Origin: an uncultured Fluviicola sp.
GTDB lineage: Bacteria; Bacteroidota; Bacteroidia; Flavobacteriales; Crocinitomicaceae
Length of the DNA: 64,000 bases
Reading direction: 5' to 3'
NCBI RefSeq assembly: GCF_946478805.1
Contig: NZ_CAMLDC010000023.1
Location: 1-64,000 of the forward strand
Notes under the pieces: model-generated
Databases searched by the model: none
What the model was told of the DNA's origin: nothing
Seen by the model: only the letters and a program-made list of their open reading frames with translations
Shown: positions 53,324 through 62,662 of the stretch, piece by piece
How positions within the stretch are numbered: position 1 is the stretch's first letter
Layout: every line of letters begins with the position of its first letter
Made by a program: the position numbers and the translations under genes

Positions 53324-53946
53324 TGAACTGGACTGATTTTTTATGGGCTATACCTGCATATTTTTTAGGATCGATACCAACAGCGGTTTGGGTAGGTCGC
53401 GCAAAATATGATTTGGATGTAAGGGAACACGGGAGTAAAAATGCAGGAGCAACAAATACCTTCCGTGTACTTGGAAAAAAAGCAGGTAGAGTCGTACTGA
53501 CTATTGATATTTTAAAAGGAATGCTGGCAGTACTCTTGCCGTTTTTTGTACTGCCGGTTGAATTTTCCGATCCTCATTTGACGCACATCCAGTTGGTAGC
53601 TTCTTTCCTGGCGGTTTTGGGACATGTTTTTCCCATTTTTGCCGGATTTAAAGGAGGGAAAGGTGTGGCAACTTCTTTGGGAGTAATCGTCGGATTGCAA
53701 CCATTGGCTGCGGGGATTTGCCTCATTGTATTTTTAATTGTCTTCATTACGACACAATATGTGTCATTGGGATCGATCAGTGCAGCAGTCGTGTTTTCAT
53801 GTTGTTTGTGGTTATTTCCAATAAATACGCTCGCTTTACCTATCTTTGGGTCTGTGTTGGCGTTCATTGTGATCTTTGCCCATCGTAAAAATATCAAGCG
53901 ATTATTGGATGGGACAGAAAGCAAAATGAACCTTTTTAAGAAATAA
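53323..53946 (+). CDS. plsY: Glycerol-3-phosphate acyltransferase PlsY
   Basis: The 207-residue membrane enzyme transfers acyl from acyl phosphate to glycerol-3-phosphate in phospholipid synthesis. About five helices are present. The three family motifs are GSIPTAVWVGR, GSKNAGATNTFRVLG and FKGGKGVATSLG. The start codon shares a base with the stop of the large upstream gene. Confidence 0.96.
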   Translation: MNWTDFLWAIPAYFLGSIPTAVWVGRAKYDLDVREHGSKNAGATNTFRVLGKKAGRVVLTIDILKGMLAVLLPFFVLPVEFSDPHLTHIQLVASFLAVLGHVFPIFAGFKGGKGVATSLGVIVGLQPLAAGICLIVFLIVFITTQYVSLGSISAAVVFSCCLWLFPINTLALPIFGSVLAFIVIFAHRKNIKRLLDGTESKMNLFKK

Positions 53947-53967
53947 GCGTATTGCCTCTAAAACAAG

Positions 53968-56900
53968 ATGTTGAGCTTGAAGTCATTTAAAATTGTAAAT
54001 GGTTGGTTACTACTATTTCTGTTTGTTCAAACAGCTTGTAGTTCCTTTGCTCAAGAAACCGAAGCCGATTTAAAGCTGAATGCCGATAAACTCTTCAATT
54101 CGGAACAATTTGTCGGGGCAACTCCTCTTTTTTCCCATCTCATCGCACTCAATCCGAGATCTACCGAATACAACTACAAATACGGGACTTGCCTGCTTTT
54201 TAATTCACTAAAAAAACAAGACGCATTCAAATACCTGAACTATAGTATCACTGACCCTTCCATTGCCCCGGAAGCTTATTTCTACTTGGGAAAAGCGTAT
54301 CACCTGAATTTCCAGTTCAACGAAGCAATTAAGAATTACAACATTTATATTCAAAAAAGCGGGGGGAAACCCAATCCCAATTTTGATACTGATCGCCAAA
54401 TCGAGATGTGTCAGAATGGAAAGAAATTACTCACGACGATTTCGGACCTGGTGGTTCTGGAAAAAAAGGAAATTGAATATGCTTCTTTCTTTCGCTTGTA
54501 CAACCTTTCCAATATCGGTGGGGTCATCCTTATTACAGCCGAATACCAAACAAAAATCGATAAGAAGAAAAACCATACGCCGCTGATTCATTTCCCGGAT
54601 AAGGCTCAAACGGTTTATTATTCTTCTTACGGAGAATCGGATAAGGGAAGCATGGATATTTATTGCAGGAAAAGATTGCCCGATGGAAAATGGGGACTTC
54701 CGGCTTTGGTTCCCGGGAACGTGAATACCAAATTCGATGAGGATTTCCCATACTTGAGCCCGAATGGGGAGTACTTGTATTTCTGCTCCAAGGGACATAA
54801 TTCCATGGGTGGATTTGATGTTTTCCGTTCTAAGTTTGATCCGGAAAATGGTTCTTTCGGTTTGCCGGAGAATATGGATTTCGCGATTTCTTCTCCTGAC
54901 AATGATTTATTTTATGTGGTTGACTCATTGGAAAAGAATGCCTATTTCGCTTCCGCACGCCAAAGTGAGAATGGAAAGATCCATGTCTACAAAGTTCGTG
55001 TGGATCGCGTTCCGTTGCAATTGGCTATTGTCAAAGGTCAGTTTTTTTCATCGATTAACCCGGATAACAAAAAAATCTCGATCAAAGTTGTGGAATTGGC
55101 TTCCGGAAATGAGATCGGGGTTTTCAGATCGAACGATAAGGGGAATTACCTGATCACCTTCCCGAAAGGAGGGAAATATACTTATGAAATCACGGTTGAT
55201 GGAAGCACCAGTGTGCATAAGTCGCAGGTGAACATTCCGTTCCTGAAAGAATTCAAACCTTTGAAGCAAAAGATCCAGGAGGAATTGCTGGATAAGGAAG
55301 ACGTGGTGCGGGTGGTTGACCAGTTTAACGAAGAAGTGGATGATGCACAGGGAATTTTGGCTGAAGTGATTCGTGCACGAGCCGAATTGAATGTGAATGC
55401 GGGAAGTTTCGATATCAATGCACTGGATTCACAGAAAGAGAATAAGAAGGTATTGGCTGATATCGGGTTGGAAGGTGCTTCGAATTCCGAGATCATTTCC
55501 AAGTTTGAAAAAATTCAGCAAAAGCAGGAGGAAAAAGTTGATGGATTGACACGTTTGGAAACCGGTTCCTTGGTTGCAATCCTGGAAAAGGCCGAACAGG
55601 TGGAAGCCTTACAGGCTGAGGTGAAAAAAGATGTTGCCAAAGCAAATGCTGCCGGAACGAACACAGAAAAGAATGACATTCTTTTAGCGGCAAATGACAA
55701 AGTGTCCAAGATTATAGAGTTGAAGGAAGAAATTCAGCGGATTGACGGATTTGTAGACAGTATTTCAAAGCTCATTCCAAAGGAACAGGAAAAACTGAAA
55801 TCGATCACGGAGCTTAAGGAGGTTGTAAGCAAATCGGTGGTTGATGAGAAATACGATCAACTCAAGGATGCGGTTATCGCGAAAGCAGATTTGGTAAAAA
55901 GCATTGAGAATGAAAAAGAATCGCATCCGGTAGATCATTTGCTCGCCCAGAATGAAAGTCTTGGAAAGCAATCGGAGCAATTGAAGAAACAACTGAATTC
56001 ATATAAAGAGAGCGATTCCCAATTAGATAAGGAAATAGCAGCGCTTAAAACCGAGCTTGCGGATGCCAAAGCAAAAGACCAGCCCGCTATCCAGTCCAAA
56101 ATTGATTCGAAAGAGTCTGAAAAACAATTGGTTTCCGAAGAAGTAAAGCGCTTGGATACAAAAGTGACGGATTTACAGAAGAAGGAAGTCTCAAATACCA
56201 AGCAGATTACATTTATCAATAATTTACAGCATACGAACGACAATAAAACCGCTACAAAAGCGGAAGCTGATGCAAAAGTGGATGCGATCAATTCAAACAA
56301 TGTACGTGCATTGGAAGCATACGTGAAGGAACAATTCAAGTCCATTGATACGACACAAATTACAGCGCGGACAAATGATGTGCTTGCCGAGGAATCAAAA
56401 ACACGTGTGGAGGGATTTGAAAAGGATTATTCCATGGCACAAGAGGCGGTGGACCAGCAAACTGATCTGACACACGAAGAAAAAGTGGCTCTGAAAGTGA
56501 AGAACAATGAGCAACTGGATAAGAAATTGGTTCAGGAGTTGACGAAGATCGAGGAAGGATTGGCTAAAAATCCAACTGATGCGAAACTGATCGACCAGAA
56601 AACAAAAGTACTTACTGCTAAAACGGAAAATGCGAAAAAGAAGGAGACTATTCTTTCCGAATCCCAACTTCCTGTCAATACATCAACTACTCCGGAAAAG
56701 GAATTGACGGCACTGATGCCGGATTACGATACGGAACTGAAAACAGCAGGGAACAATTCGAACACAGAGGAGCGTTTGAAGGCTCAAAACAAAGTGGATG
56801 AGAATCTGCTGGACCAGGTAGACAAAGAACTGGACCAGGTGTATGAAGCCTTGACAAAAGATCCGTTGAATCAGAAGCTCCAGGACAAAAAGGAAGCGTT

Positions 56901-59900
56901 AACGACCTTGAAGAAAGACAAAGAATCCAGTGTCAAAGAACGCCAGGAGAAATTGGATGAACTGGAATCGAATCAGAATGAGTTGGTTGCGGCTGTAACG
57001 ATTGAAAAGGAATTGACGCAGATTGCACCGGATTACGAGGAAGAAAAGAAAGCGATCGGTGAGAAGAATGGTTTAGGAGAACTGAAGGCTTTGAACCAGT
57101 TGGAAACCAAAACGGTGGCATCCATTGAGAAAGAATTGGTAAACCTGGAAACCTTGAAAGATGCGGTGAGTGCAAAACGCAAAGAGGTATTGCAGGATCT
57201 GAAAAAGCAGTTTGAAGAGAACATTGTTTCCCGTACGGAAGAAATAAATGCATTGACTGCAACAGCGGTTGTTGATCCGAAGAATACGGATAAGGCTGAT
57301 TTGGTGAAGGAACTTCAACCGGCTTATGAAGAGAATGTTGCTAAGATTGAAGCAAGCACTTCTACTTCGGAAGAAAAAACAAAGCTGATCATCGCAGAAG
57401 AAGTGAAGTTGCTGGAAGCAATCAGGGACGAACAGGATAAGGTGAAAAAAGTGATCGGGAAAAACCCGACAGATTCCGTTTCAATTAATAAACTGATTGA
57501 CCTGAACGGATTGGAAACCATCCACGATTCGAAACTGGACGAACAGAAACAAACAGCAATTTCCCAGGCGAAAGCCAAATTGAAGGATGAACAGGTCAGA
57601 CAGGAAATACTTCCGACGTATCAGACTTTAAGTACGGATGAAATTCAGAACCTGGGTAAGAAAGACGCGGAAGAAAAACTGGCCGAAGAAAAGAAATTAC
57701 AAGTTGCAATTGAAAAGCAGATACAGGCAAATACCAAAGCATTGGAAAAAGGGTTTTCTGCGGATAGAATTGCTGAGAACCAGGTGTTGGCTGATTTGTT
57801 GCAGCAATCCGGGGAAACGGAAGAGGAATTGAAAGCTTCTGCTAGCAAAACTCCTGTTGAAACTACCAACAAGGATGTGGCAAGCCTCGAAACCGTATTG
57901 GGCAGCGAATATTCCTTTGCAATGACGCAAAAACCGGCAACGAAGGAAGAAGGAGTGAAACAACTGCAAATTCTAAATGAATTGTCGGAAAGTATCGAAT
58001 CCAAACTCGATGAGGAGAAGCGTTCCGAATCACCGGATTCAAAGAAGATCAACCAATTGGAAAAACAATTGGAAGAGATCCGGACAAGAAAAGGAGTTGT
58101 GGAGGCGGAAACACCTGAACCGGTTGCCGTCAAAACGGTTGTTTCGGAAAACCCGGCAGCTGATTTGGCGAAATTGAAAACCGAAGAAAATGAATTGAAG
58201 GGCCAACTTGCAACAGCTTCAACTAAGGATAAGACAGAAATTGAGAAGAAGTTGGCGGTTAATAAAGAAGCACAACAGAAAACGGAGACTGTCATCCAGG
58301 AAAAAAACATCCTTGCATTGGGGAATACCACTGCAGTGAAAAAACAAACCCTGGAAGCTGTTTCAACTTCAGATCCGCTTAAGAATGTGGTTTTGAATCG
58401 TGTTTCTGCCACAAACAACTCCAAGGATCCTATTCTTGAAAAAACGAGCCAGGTAACCTTATTGGATGCAACGACTGAATACCTAAATGGTCAGAAGATT
58501 TTTGAAGAGACCAAACTGGCTGTTCAGACCGAAACGGCTTTAAAGGAACAGAAACGGCGCTTTTCAATCGAGATCGGTGAAATAGAAAGTGAACTTCAAA
58601 AAGCCGATTTGGAACCGAAACGGGCAGAAGAATTAAAAAATCAGAAAAAGACACTCGAAGATGCAGTTGCAAAGATTGATCAGCAAATAACGGCAATCGG
58701 GAAAGAGAAGACGTATGACTTGATAAATGATCCTGCATTGACAAAAACCGTTTCCGTTGCGGAAGAACAAGCCATCGCTTCAAACAAGGACTATCCGAAA
58801 TTGCGTGAACAGCAGCAAGAGATCAATCGTTTGAAAGAAGATGTGAACCGGACTAAGCTCGAACTGGAAGAAAAACGGAAAGAGTATGTCGAGACAAAAA
58901 ATCCGGCGGACAGGGCTGAGCTTCAAACTGAAATTCAACAGTTGTCCAATGAATTGAATGCAAAGGTTCGTGAAATTGCTCAAAAGGAAAGTGCATTGAA
59001 TTCGGCATTGGATGGAGTAGAGAGTGACAAAGAAGCTTGGAAAAATGTATTGACACGTGAGATTCAGCCAAAATCAAGTGTTTCAACCGGTATTGCTGAG
59101 GTTCTTGCTCCGGAAGTTGGAAATGGATTTGAAATTAAAAAGGAAAACCCTACAGAAACACGCGTAATTAAAAAAGTGATTCCGCTTGGATTGAAAGCAC
59201 CGACAGGATTGGTTTACCGGGTTCAAGTCGGGGCGTTTGCAAAACCGATTCCGGAAGACCTATTCAAGGAGTTCACACCGGTTACAGGTGAAAAATTGGA
59301 TAATGGGATCACACGCTACCTGGCGGGTTATTTCGGAAATCGCCAAAAGGTACTGGATGCGCAACAAGATATCCGTGCGTTGGGTTATAAGGACGCTTTT
59401 GTGGTGGCTTATTGTGATGGGAAACGAATCAGTTTGGCAGAAGCGCGGCAATTGGAAGACCAGGGACTGTGCAAACCGATGCGCCAGGATTCCATCGTAA
59501 TGGAGGTGATTCAGAATGCAATTGCACAACTTCCTTTGGATACGATTGCAAAATACAAAACGGAACCGAAAGTCTCCGACTATAACAAAGCTCCCGGAGC
59601 AGTTACGGCTATCGCAATCGAGGAAATCAAAGGATTGTTCTATACAGTGCAGGTCGGGGTTTATAACCGCCCGGCAACCAAAGAGCAATTGCACGACATC
59701 AATCCCTTGGTGACACGTCGTTTGGAAAATGGACAGATCCGCTATTCGACCGGGACTTTCCGTTCGGTGGATGAAGCGCGGCCAAAGAAAGCGGAAGCTG
59801 TAGAGAAGGGTGTTTCGGATGCATTTATTACGGCTTACTTCAATGGAGAGCGCATTTCCCTACAGGAAGCCAAAAAACTGTTGACGGAGCGAGGAGAAGC

Positions 59901-60426
59901 CATTTTGTTCAAGGAGCAGGAATTGCCGAAAGTGTTGGAAACACCGGTTAGTGAACAAGTAGCGAAAGAATATGCGAAGGAAAATCCGGTGATTGAGAAG
60001 CCAGTCCGGAACCGGTATGCGCTTGCTTCGAAAGAACAGTATCCCGAATATCCGAGAAAGCTCATGAACCAATTGCGCGTGCAGGGAGATTTCTATTTCG
60101 ACCAAACCGATTCCCGTATCAAAACACAGGCAGAGGAAGAATTACCACGTTTGGTAAACAACACGGTTTTGTTCGATACCTTGGTTCAGGCGCCGGTTAA
60201 AGCATCAGAATCGAATGAACTAAATCGGAAGTTGGTTGTAGGAATATGGGACTTTAAGGAAATTCCGGGGTCGTGGGCAAATTGGTTATTACGCGTGACA
60301 CTTCCATACGAAGTGAAAGCAGGTTCCTCGACAATCGAGCTTTCGATGAACGTGGATGGAGAAGAGCAGCGGAAACAAGTGGAAGCACTTTTCATAGCAC
60401 AAGGAGGCCGGATCAAAACGGAATAA
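53968..60426 (+). CDS. Giant TPR-PD40-CRD-coiled-coil protein with two SPOR domains (PorE-like head)
   Basis: A 2152-residue exported protein, signal peptide about 1-29. TPR-type helices span about 30-135 (YFYLGKAYHLNFQFNEAIKN). A PD40/WD40-like propeller follows (about 195-330: TVYYSSYGESDKGSMDIY, SKGHNSMGGFDVFRSK). Then a carboxypeptidase-regulatory-like domain (about 350-425: NDKGNYLITFPKGGKYTYEI). Residues about 440-1700 are a highly charged helical region with degenerate repeats about 100 residues long, whose motif P-x-Y recurs near 920, 1023, 1120 and 1218. Two SPOR domains begin near 1748 (YRVQVGAFAKP) and 1889 (FYTVQVGVYNRP). The head resembles T9SS protein PorE, but the OmpA domain is replaced by SPOR domains, which bind peptidoglycan. 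It is probably a periplasmic scaffold. It starts 21 bp after plsY. Confidence 0.88.
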   Translation: MLSLKSFKIVNGWLLLFLFVQTACSSFAQETEADLKLNADKLFNSEQFVGATPLFSHLIALNPRSTEYNYKYGTCLLFNSLKKQDAFKYLNYSITDPSIAPEAYFYLGKAYHLNFQFNEAIKNYNIYIQKSGGKPNPNFDTDRQIEMCQNGKKLLTTISDLVVLEKKEIEYASFFRLYNLSNIGGVILITAEYQTKIDKKKNHTPLIHFPDKAQTVYYSSYGESDKGSMDIYCRKRLPDGKWGLPALVPGNVNTKFDEDFPYLSPNGEYLYFCSKGHNSMGGFDVFRSKFDPENGSFGLPENMDFAISSPDNDLFYVVDSLEKNAYFASARQSENGKIHVYKVRVDRVPLQLAIVKGQFFSSINPDNKKISIKVVELASGNEIGVFRSNDKGNYLITFPKGGKYTYEITVDGSTSVHKSQVNIPFLKEFKPLKQKIQEELLDKEDVVRVVDQFNEEVDDAQGILAEVIRARAELNVNAGSFDINALDSQKENKKVLADIGLEGASNSEIISKFEKIQQKQEEKVDGLTRLETGSLVAILEKAEQVEALQAEVKKDVAKANAAGTNTEKNDILLAANDKVSKIIELKEEIQRIDGFVDSISKLIPKEQEKLKSITELKEVVSKSVVDEKYDQLKDAVIAKADLVKSIENEKESHPVDHLLAQNESLGKQSEQLKKQLNSYKESDSQLDKEIAALKTELADAKAKDQPAIQSKIDSKESEKQLVSEEVKRLDTKVTDLQKKEVSNTKQITFINNLQHTNDNKTATKAEADAKVDAINSNNVRALEAYVKEQFKSIDTTQITARTNDVLAEESKTRVEGFEKDYSMAQEAVDQQTDLTHEEKVALKVKNNEQLDKKLVQELTKIEEGLAKNPTDAKLIDQKTKVLTAKTENAKKKETILSESQLPVNTSTTPEKELTALMPDYDTELKTAGNNSNTEERLKAQNKVDENLLDQVDKELDQVYEALTKDPLNQKLQDKKEALTTLKKDKESSVKERQEKLDELESNQNELVAAVTIEKELTQIAPDYEEEKKAIGEKNGLGELKALNQLETKTVASIEKELVNLETLKDAVSAKRKEVLQDLKKQFEENIVSRTEEINALTATAVVDPKNTDKADLVKELQPAYEENVAKIEASTSTSEEKTKLIIAEEVKLLEAIRDEQDKVKKVIGKNPTDSVSINKLIDLNGLETIHDSKLDEQKQTAISQAKAKLKDEQVRQEILPTYQTLSTDEIQNLGKKDAEEKLAEEKKLQVAIEKQIQANTKALEKGFSADRIAENQVLADLLQQSGETEEELKASASKTPVETTNKDVASLETVLGSEYSFAMTQKPATKEEGVKQLQILNELSESIESKLDEEKRSESPDSKKINQLEKQLEEIRTRKGVVEAETPEPVAVKTVVSENPAADLAKLKTEENELKGQLATASTKDKTEIEKKLAVNKEAQQKTETVIQEKNILALGNTTAVKKQTLEAVSTSDPLKNVVLNRVSATNNSKDPILEKTSQVTLLDATTEYLNGQKIFEETKLAVQTETALKEQKRRFSIEIGEIESELQKADLEPKRAEELKNQKKTLEDAVAKIDQQITAIGKEKTYDLINDPALTKTVSVAEEQAIASNKDYPKLREQQQEINRLKEDVNRTKLELEEKRKEYVETKNPADRAELQTEIQQLSNELNAKVREIAQKESALNSALDGVESDKEAWKNVLTREIQPKSSVSTGIAEVLAPEVGNGFEIKKENPTETRVIKKVIPLGLKAPTGLVYRVQVGAFAKPIPEDLFKEFTPVTGEKLDNGITRYLAGYFGNRQKVLDAQQDIRALGYKDAFVVAYCDGKRISLAEARQLEDQGLCKPMRQDSIVMEVIQNAIAQLPLDTIAKYKTEPKVSDYNKAPGAVTAIAIEEIKGLFYTVQVGVYNRPATKEQLHDINPLVTRRLENGQIRYSTGTFRSVDEARPKKAEAVEKGVSDAFITAYFNGERISLQEAKKLLTERGEAILFKEQELPKVLETPVSEQVAKEYAKENPVIEKPVRNRYALASKEQYPEYPRKLMNQLRVQGDFYFDQTDSRIKTQAEEELPRLVNNTVLFDTLVQAPVKASESNELNRKLVVGIWDFKEIPGSWANWLLRVTLPYEVKAGSSTIELSMNVDGEEQRKQVEALFIAQGGRIKTE

Positions 60427-60463
60427 TTCAAGTCGCCAGGGCGGAAGGTAGCCCGAAAAGTAC

Positions 60464-60471
60464 TAACTTTG
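60464..60471 (+). promoter_or_regulatory. -7 promoter element of clpS
   Basis: TAACTTTG matches TAnnTTTG and lies 17 bp before the clpS ATG. No clear -33 TTG is present. Confidence 0.45.
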
Positions 60472-60488
60472 TAAAACAAACAGAAGAA

Positions 60489-60758
60489 ATGCAAACGCTT
60501 GAACAGAACGAAACAGAGGTACTGGAATTGCTCACAGAGCAAAAGGACTTAATCATATTCAATGACGACTACAATACATTCGATCACGTGATCGAATCAT
60601 TGATCAAAGTCTGTAAACACGAAGTGGAGCAGGCAGAGCAATGTACGTGGATCATTCACTTTAATGGAAAATGCCAGGTAAAACGCGGAGATTATGAGAA
60701 ATTAGAACCGATGTGTACTGCGCTGTTAGAAAGAGGAATAAGTGCTGAAATCCAGTAA
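60489..60758 (+). CDS. clpS: ATP-dependent Clp protease adaptor ClpS
   Basis: The 89-residue adaptor presents N-degron substrates to ClpAP-type proteases. Its core has the family signature LIIFNDDYNTFDHVIESLIKV (shown here as LIIFNDDYN and FDHVIESLIKV), in which Asn-Asp and the following residues bind the destabilising N-terminal residue. The ATG at 60489 gives a normal N-terminal tail; an upstream ATG at 60273 lies within the preceding gene. Confidence 0.9.
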   Translation: MQTLEQNETEVLELLTEQKDLIIFNDDYNTFDHVIESLIKVCKHEVEQAEQCTWIIHFNGKCQVKRGDYEKLEPMCTALLERGISAEIQ

Positions 60759-60795
60759 AAAAAAGGAAAAGACATAAAAAAAGCGCGAAGATTGC

Positions 60796-60825
60796 TTGCA
60801 AAAACAAAAAAAGCACCTATCTTTG
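60796..60825 (+). promoter_or_regulatory. Promoter of the tRNA-Arg gene
   Basis: TTG at 60796-60798 and TATCTTTG at 60818-60825 are separated by 19 bp, a textbook Bacteroidota promoter. The tRNA starts 18 bp downstream. Confidence 0.82.
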
Positions 60826-60843
60826 CACCCGTCTAACGACAAT

Positions 60844-60917
60844 GGCTTCGTAGCTCAACTGAATAGAGCACTACATTACGGCTGTAGAGGTTTCAGGTTT
60901 GAATCCTGACGAGGTCA
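60844..60917 (+). tRNA. tRNA-Arg (anticodon ACG)
   Basis: A 74-base cloverleaf: acceptor GGCTTCG/CGAGGTC with two G-T pairs, D arm GCTC/GAGC, anticodon stem CTACA/TGTAG around loop TTACGGC (anticodon ACG), T arm TCAGG/CCTGA, discriminator A at 60917. CCA is not encoded. It reads CGU and, after wobble A-to-I editing, CGC/CGA. Confidence 0.95.
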
Positions 60918-60924
60918 CAAAAAG

Positions 60925-60958
60925 AAAAAAGCATTTTACGAAAGTAAGATGCTTTTTT
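60925..60958 (+). terminator. Rho-independent terminator of tRNA-Arg
   Basis: GCATTTTAC (60931-60939) pairs with GTAAGATGC (60944-60952, one G-T) around loop GAAA. An A-run lies before and a T-run after, to 60958. It begins 7 bp past the tRNA. Confidence 0.88.
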
Positions 60959-61100
60959 CTTTTCCCTCAATACTCACTTTCCCGCTCACACTGAGCTTGA
61001 GCTTTTTTCTTTTCAGTATTGAGTGTGAGGATTGAGAGTGAATGAGGTTTGAAGTAAATTACCTAGATCCTCTATCAAAAAAGTTTGACGTTTCCCCGCT

Positions 61101-61120
61101 CGAGATCACAGAAAGAAAAA
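61101..61120 (+). repeat. Near-copy of the tRNA-Arg 3' end (possible attachment-site remnant)
   Basis: CGAGATCACAGAAAGAAAAA matches 18 of 20 bases of 60910-60929, which covers the last eight bases of the tRNA and its downstream flank. The preceding bases (GTTTGACGTTTCCCCGCT) have a weak T-arm resemblance. It is either a degraded second tRNA 3' end or an att-type duplication. The remainder of the 268-bp gap between tRNA and the AraC gene holds imperfect inverted repeats (CTCAATACTCAC / AGTATTGAGTGTGAG) and no gene. Confidence 0.5.
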
Positions 61121-61185
61121 GCGAATTAAATATTAATAAGGATTAAAGTATAACTTTCCCGGACTATTGAAACGATATCGCTTAT

Positions 61186-62061
61186 TCAAGAACTAGAATT
61201 TTTTCTAAATTCTTTTGGTGTCATACCTGTATGCTTGTGAAACATACGCACGAAATAGGATGAAGTTTCGAAATTGAGTTTAACACTGATTTCTGCAATA
61301 GATAAACTGGTGTATTTGAGTAAGTTTTTAGACTCCTGGATTGTCTTATCTAGGATATACTTTTTGGCTGTTGTTCCCAAAACCTCTTTAGCTATTTTAT
61401 TCAGGTAGTTGGTTGTGATAAATAACTTATCTGCGTAAAATGGAAGATCACGTTTGGTCATGAAATTAGCATCCACCAAACTGGTAAACGACTCAATATA
61501 CCGGTTTATGATCATGATTTTTTTTGGTTCTGAATTCTTCAAGACTTTCAATTCGCAATTTCCCAGTAGACTTAAAATAAGGTATAACAAAGCCCTTAAA
61601 ATATCCATGTTGCAATCAGCTAGTTTTAATATCTCAGATCTTAGAGAATTTAAGTGTTGAAGAAGAATTTCAAATTGATCTTCTTTCGCAGTTAATAATG
61701 GCGATGGACGGTGAACTTGTAAATAACTAAGATTTCTCAAAAAATACCTATCCAGGAAAAAGGAAAGCAGGAAATCCTCTTCAAAGACCAATGCGTAACC
61801 CTCCAATTTCGTGTTTTCCTGCCAACTCCACACTTGCCCCGGAATTGAGCATACAATATTACCCCGCGTTACCAGCATTTCAGAATCGTTAATAACCAAT
61901 TCTTCATTGCCTGCAGTAATAAATGTCAAGTCAAAATAAGACAGTCTATGAGTTGGGTTTTTATCGATAAATTTCTTGAAATCTTTGATTGCAACCACGT
62001 CAATTGGTAAATCGATACCATATTTTTTCCGATAGAAATTATATTGGTGTATTGATTTCAT
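61186..62061 (-). CDS. AraC-family transcriptional regulator
   Basis: A 291-residue regulator. The N-terminal part (about 1-160) is a cupin-like sensing domain (VTRGNIVCSIPGQVWSW). The C-terminal AraC helix-turn-helix pair spans about 185-288, with TNYLNKIAKEVLGTTAKKYI in the first and SLSIAEISVKLNFETSSYFV in the second. FRMFHKHTGMTP-type ending is present (RMFHKHTGMTPKEFRK). It is divergent from the NTF2-like gene across 136 bp, so that operon is its most likely target. Confidence 0.92.
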   Translation of the reverse strand: MKSIHQYNFYRKKYGIDLPIDVVAIKDFKKFIDKNPTHRLSYFDLTFITAGNEELVINDSEMLVTRGNIVCSIPGQVWSWQENTKLEGYALVFEEDFLLSFFLDRYFLRNLSYLQVHRPSPLLTAKEDQFEILLQHLNSLRSEILKLADCNMDILRALLYLILSLLGNCELKVLKNSEPKKIMIINRYIESFTSLVDANFMTKRDLPFYADKLFITTNYLNKIAKEVLGTTAKKYILDKTIQESKNLLKYTSLSIAEISVKLNFETSSYFVRMFHKHTGMTPKEFRKNSSS

Positions 62062-62197
62062 TTAGCAATTGATTTTTATTCTCTAAAAGTAATGTTAATA
62101 TGGAAACTTGTCCTGAAAAGTGACATTTCTTTCCCTTTAAATTCATAAGTGACCGTTAATAGGTAGATTAATTTTACATGGGAAACCATAGCTTATT

Positions 62198-62662
62198 ATG
62201 AAAGAAAAAGAAGCAAAAAAAGTTTGGCATTATAGAAATGATGATGAAAGCCACATGGCAGAGTATATTATAGGGTTGGAACACTCGGCACTTGAAAAGT
62301 GGTTTCATGGGGATGTATCTGGCTATGCAAAACTCTGGTCAAAACGCAGCTTCACGTATTTTGATGCTGTGGAAACAAGGCGTATTGATCAGTTTGCAGA
62401 TATGGTCCCTCTGTTAAATAGGGTTGAAGGACGTTTGATCGCAAGTAACTTTGAGATTCGTGATCCAAGAGTGCAGCTTGGACAAGATATGGCAGTATTA
62501 ACTTTTCAGCTTTTTGCCCAAACAAACTTAATAGATGTGGACTATAATTGCATTGAGGTGTTTCAGAAAGAGGAAGACAGTGATTGGTATGTTATCCATT
62601 CTACCTGGTCAATAATACGTCCCATGGATAAAGATTTTAGTGCCTTCAAAGAAGTTGTTTAA
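62198..62662 (+). CDS. NTF2/SnoaL-like fold protein (DUF4440-type)
   Basis: A 154-residue cytoplasmic protein. The cone-shaped NTF2-like fold is suggested by EYIIGLEHSALEKWFHGDVS, SGYAKLWSKRSFTYFDAVET and a C-terminal WYVIHSTWSIIRP strand. Such proteins are ligand-binding or enzymatic. The specific role is unknown. Its stop shares a base with the next ATG, so it heads a three-gene overlapping operon next to a divergent AraC regulator. Confidence 0.8.
   Translation: MKEKEAKKVWHYRNDDESHMAEYIIGLEHSALEKWFHGDVSGYAKLWSKRSFTYFDAVETRRIDQFADMVPLLNRVEGRLIASNFEIRDPRVQLGQDMAVLTFQLFAQTNLIDVDYNCIEVFQKEEDSDWYVIHSTWSIIRPMDKDFSAFKEVV

Noticed and set aside
57645..58424. Long open frame (259 codons) antisense to the giant SPOR protein
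   Set aside because: It arises from the Glu/Lys/Ala-rich coiled-coil codons of the real gene read backwards; composition is Ser/Phe/Cys-rich with no family pattern.
60960..61060. Inverted CTCAATACTCAC-type repeats as a small RNA gene
   Set aside because: The arms are imperfect and no promoter element was found before them; the tRNA terminator just upstream would stop read-through.
61101..61120. A second functional tRNA gene
   Set aside because: Only the 3' acceptor portion is similar; no anticodon arm or D arm can be folded upstream of it.
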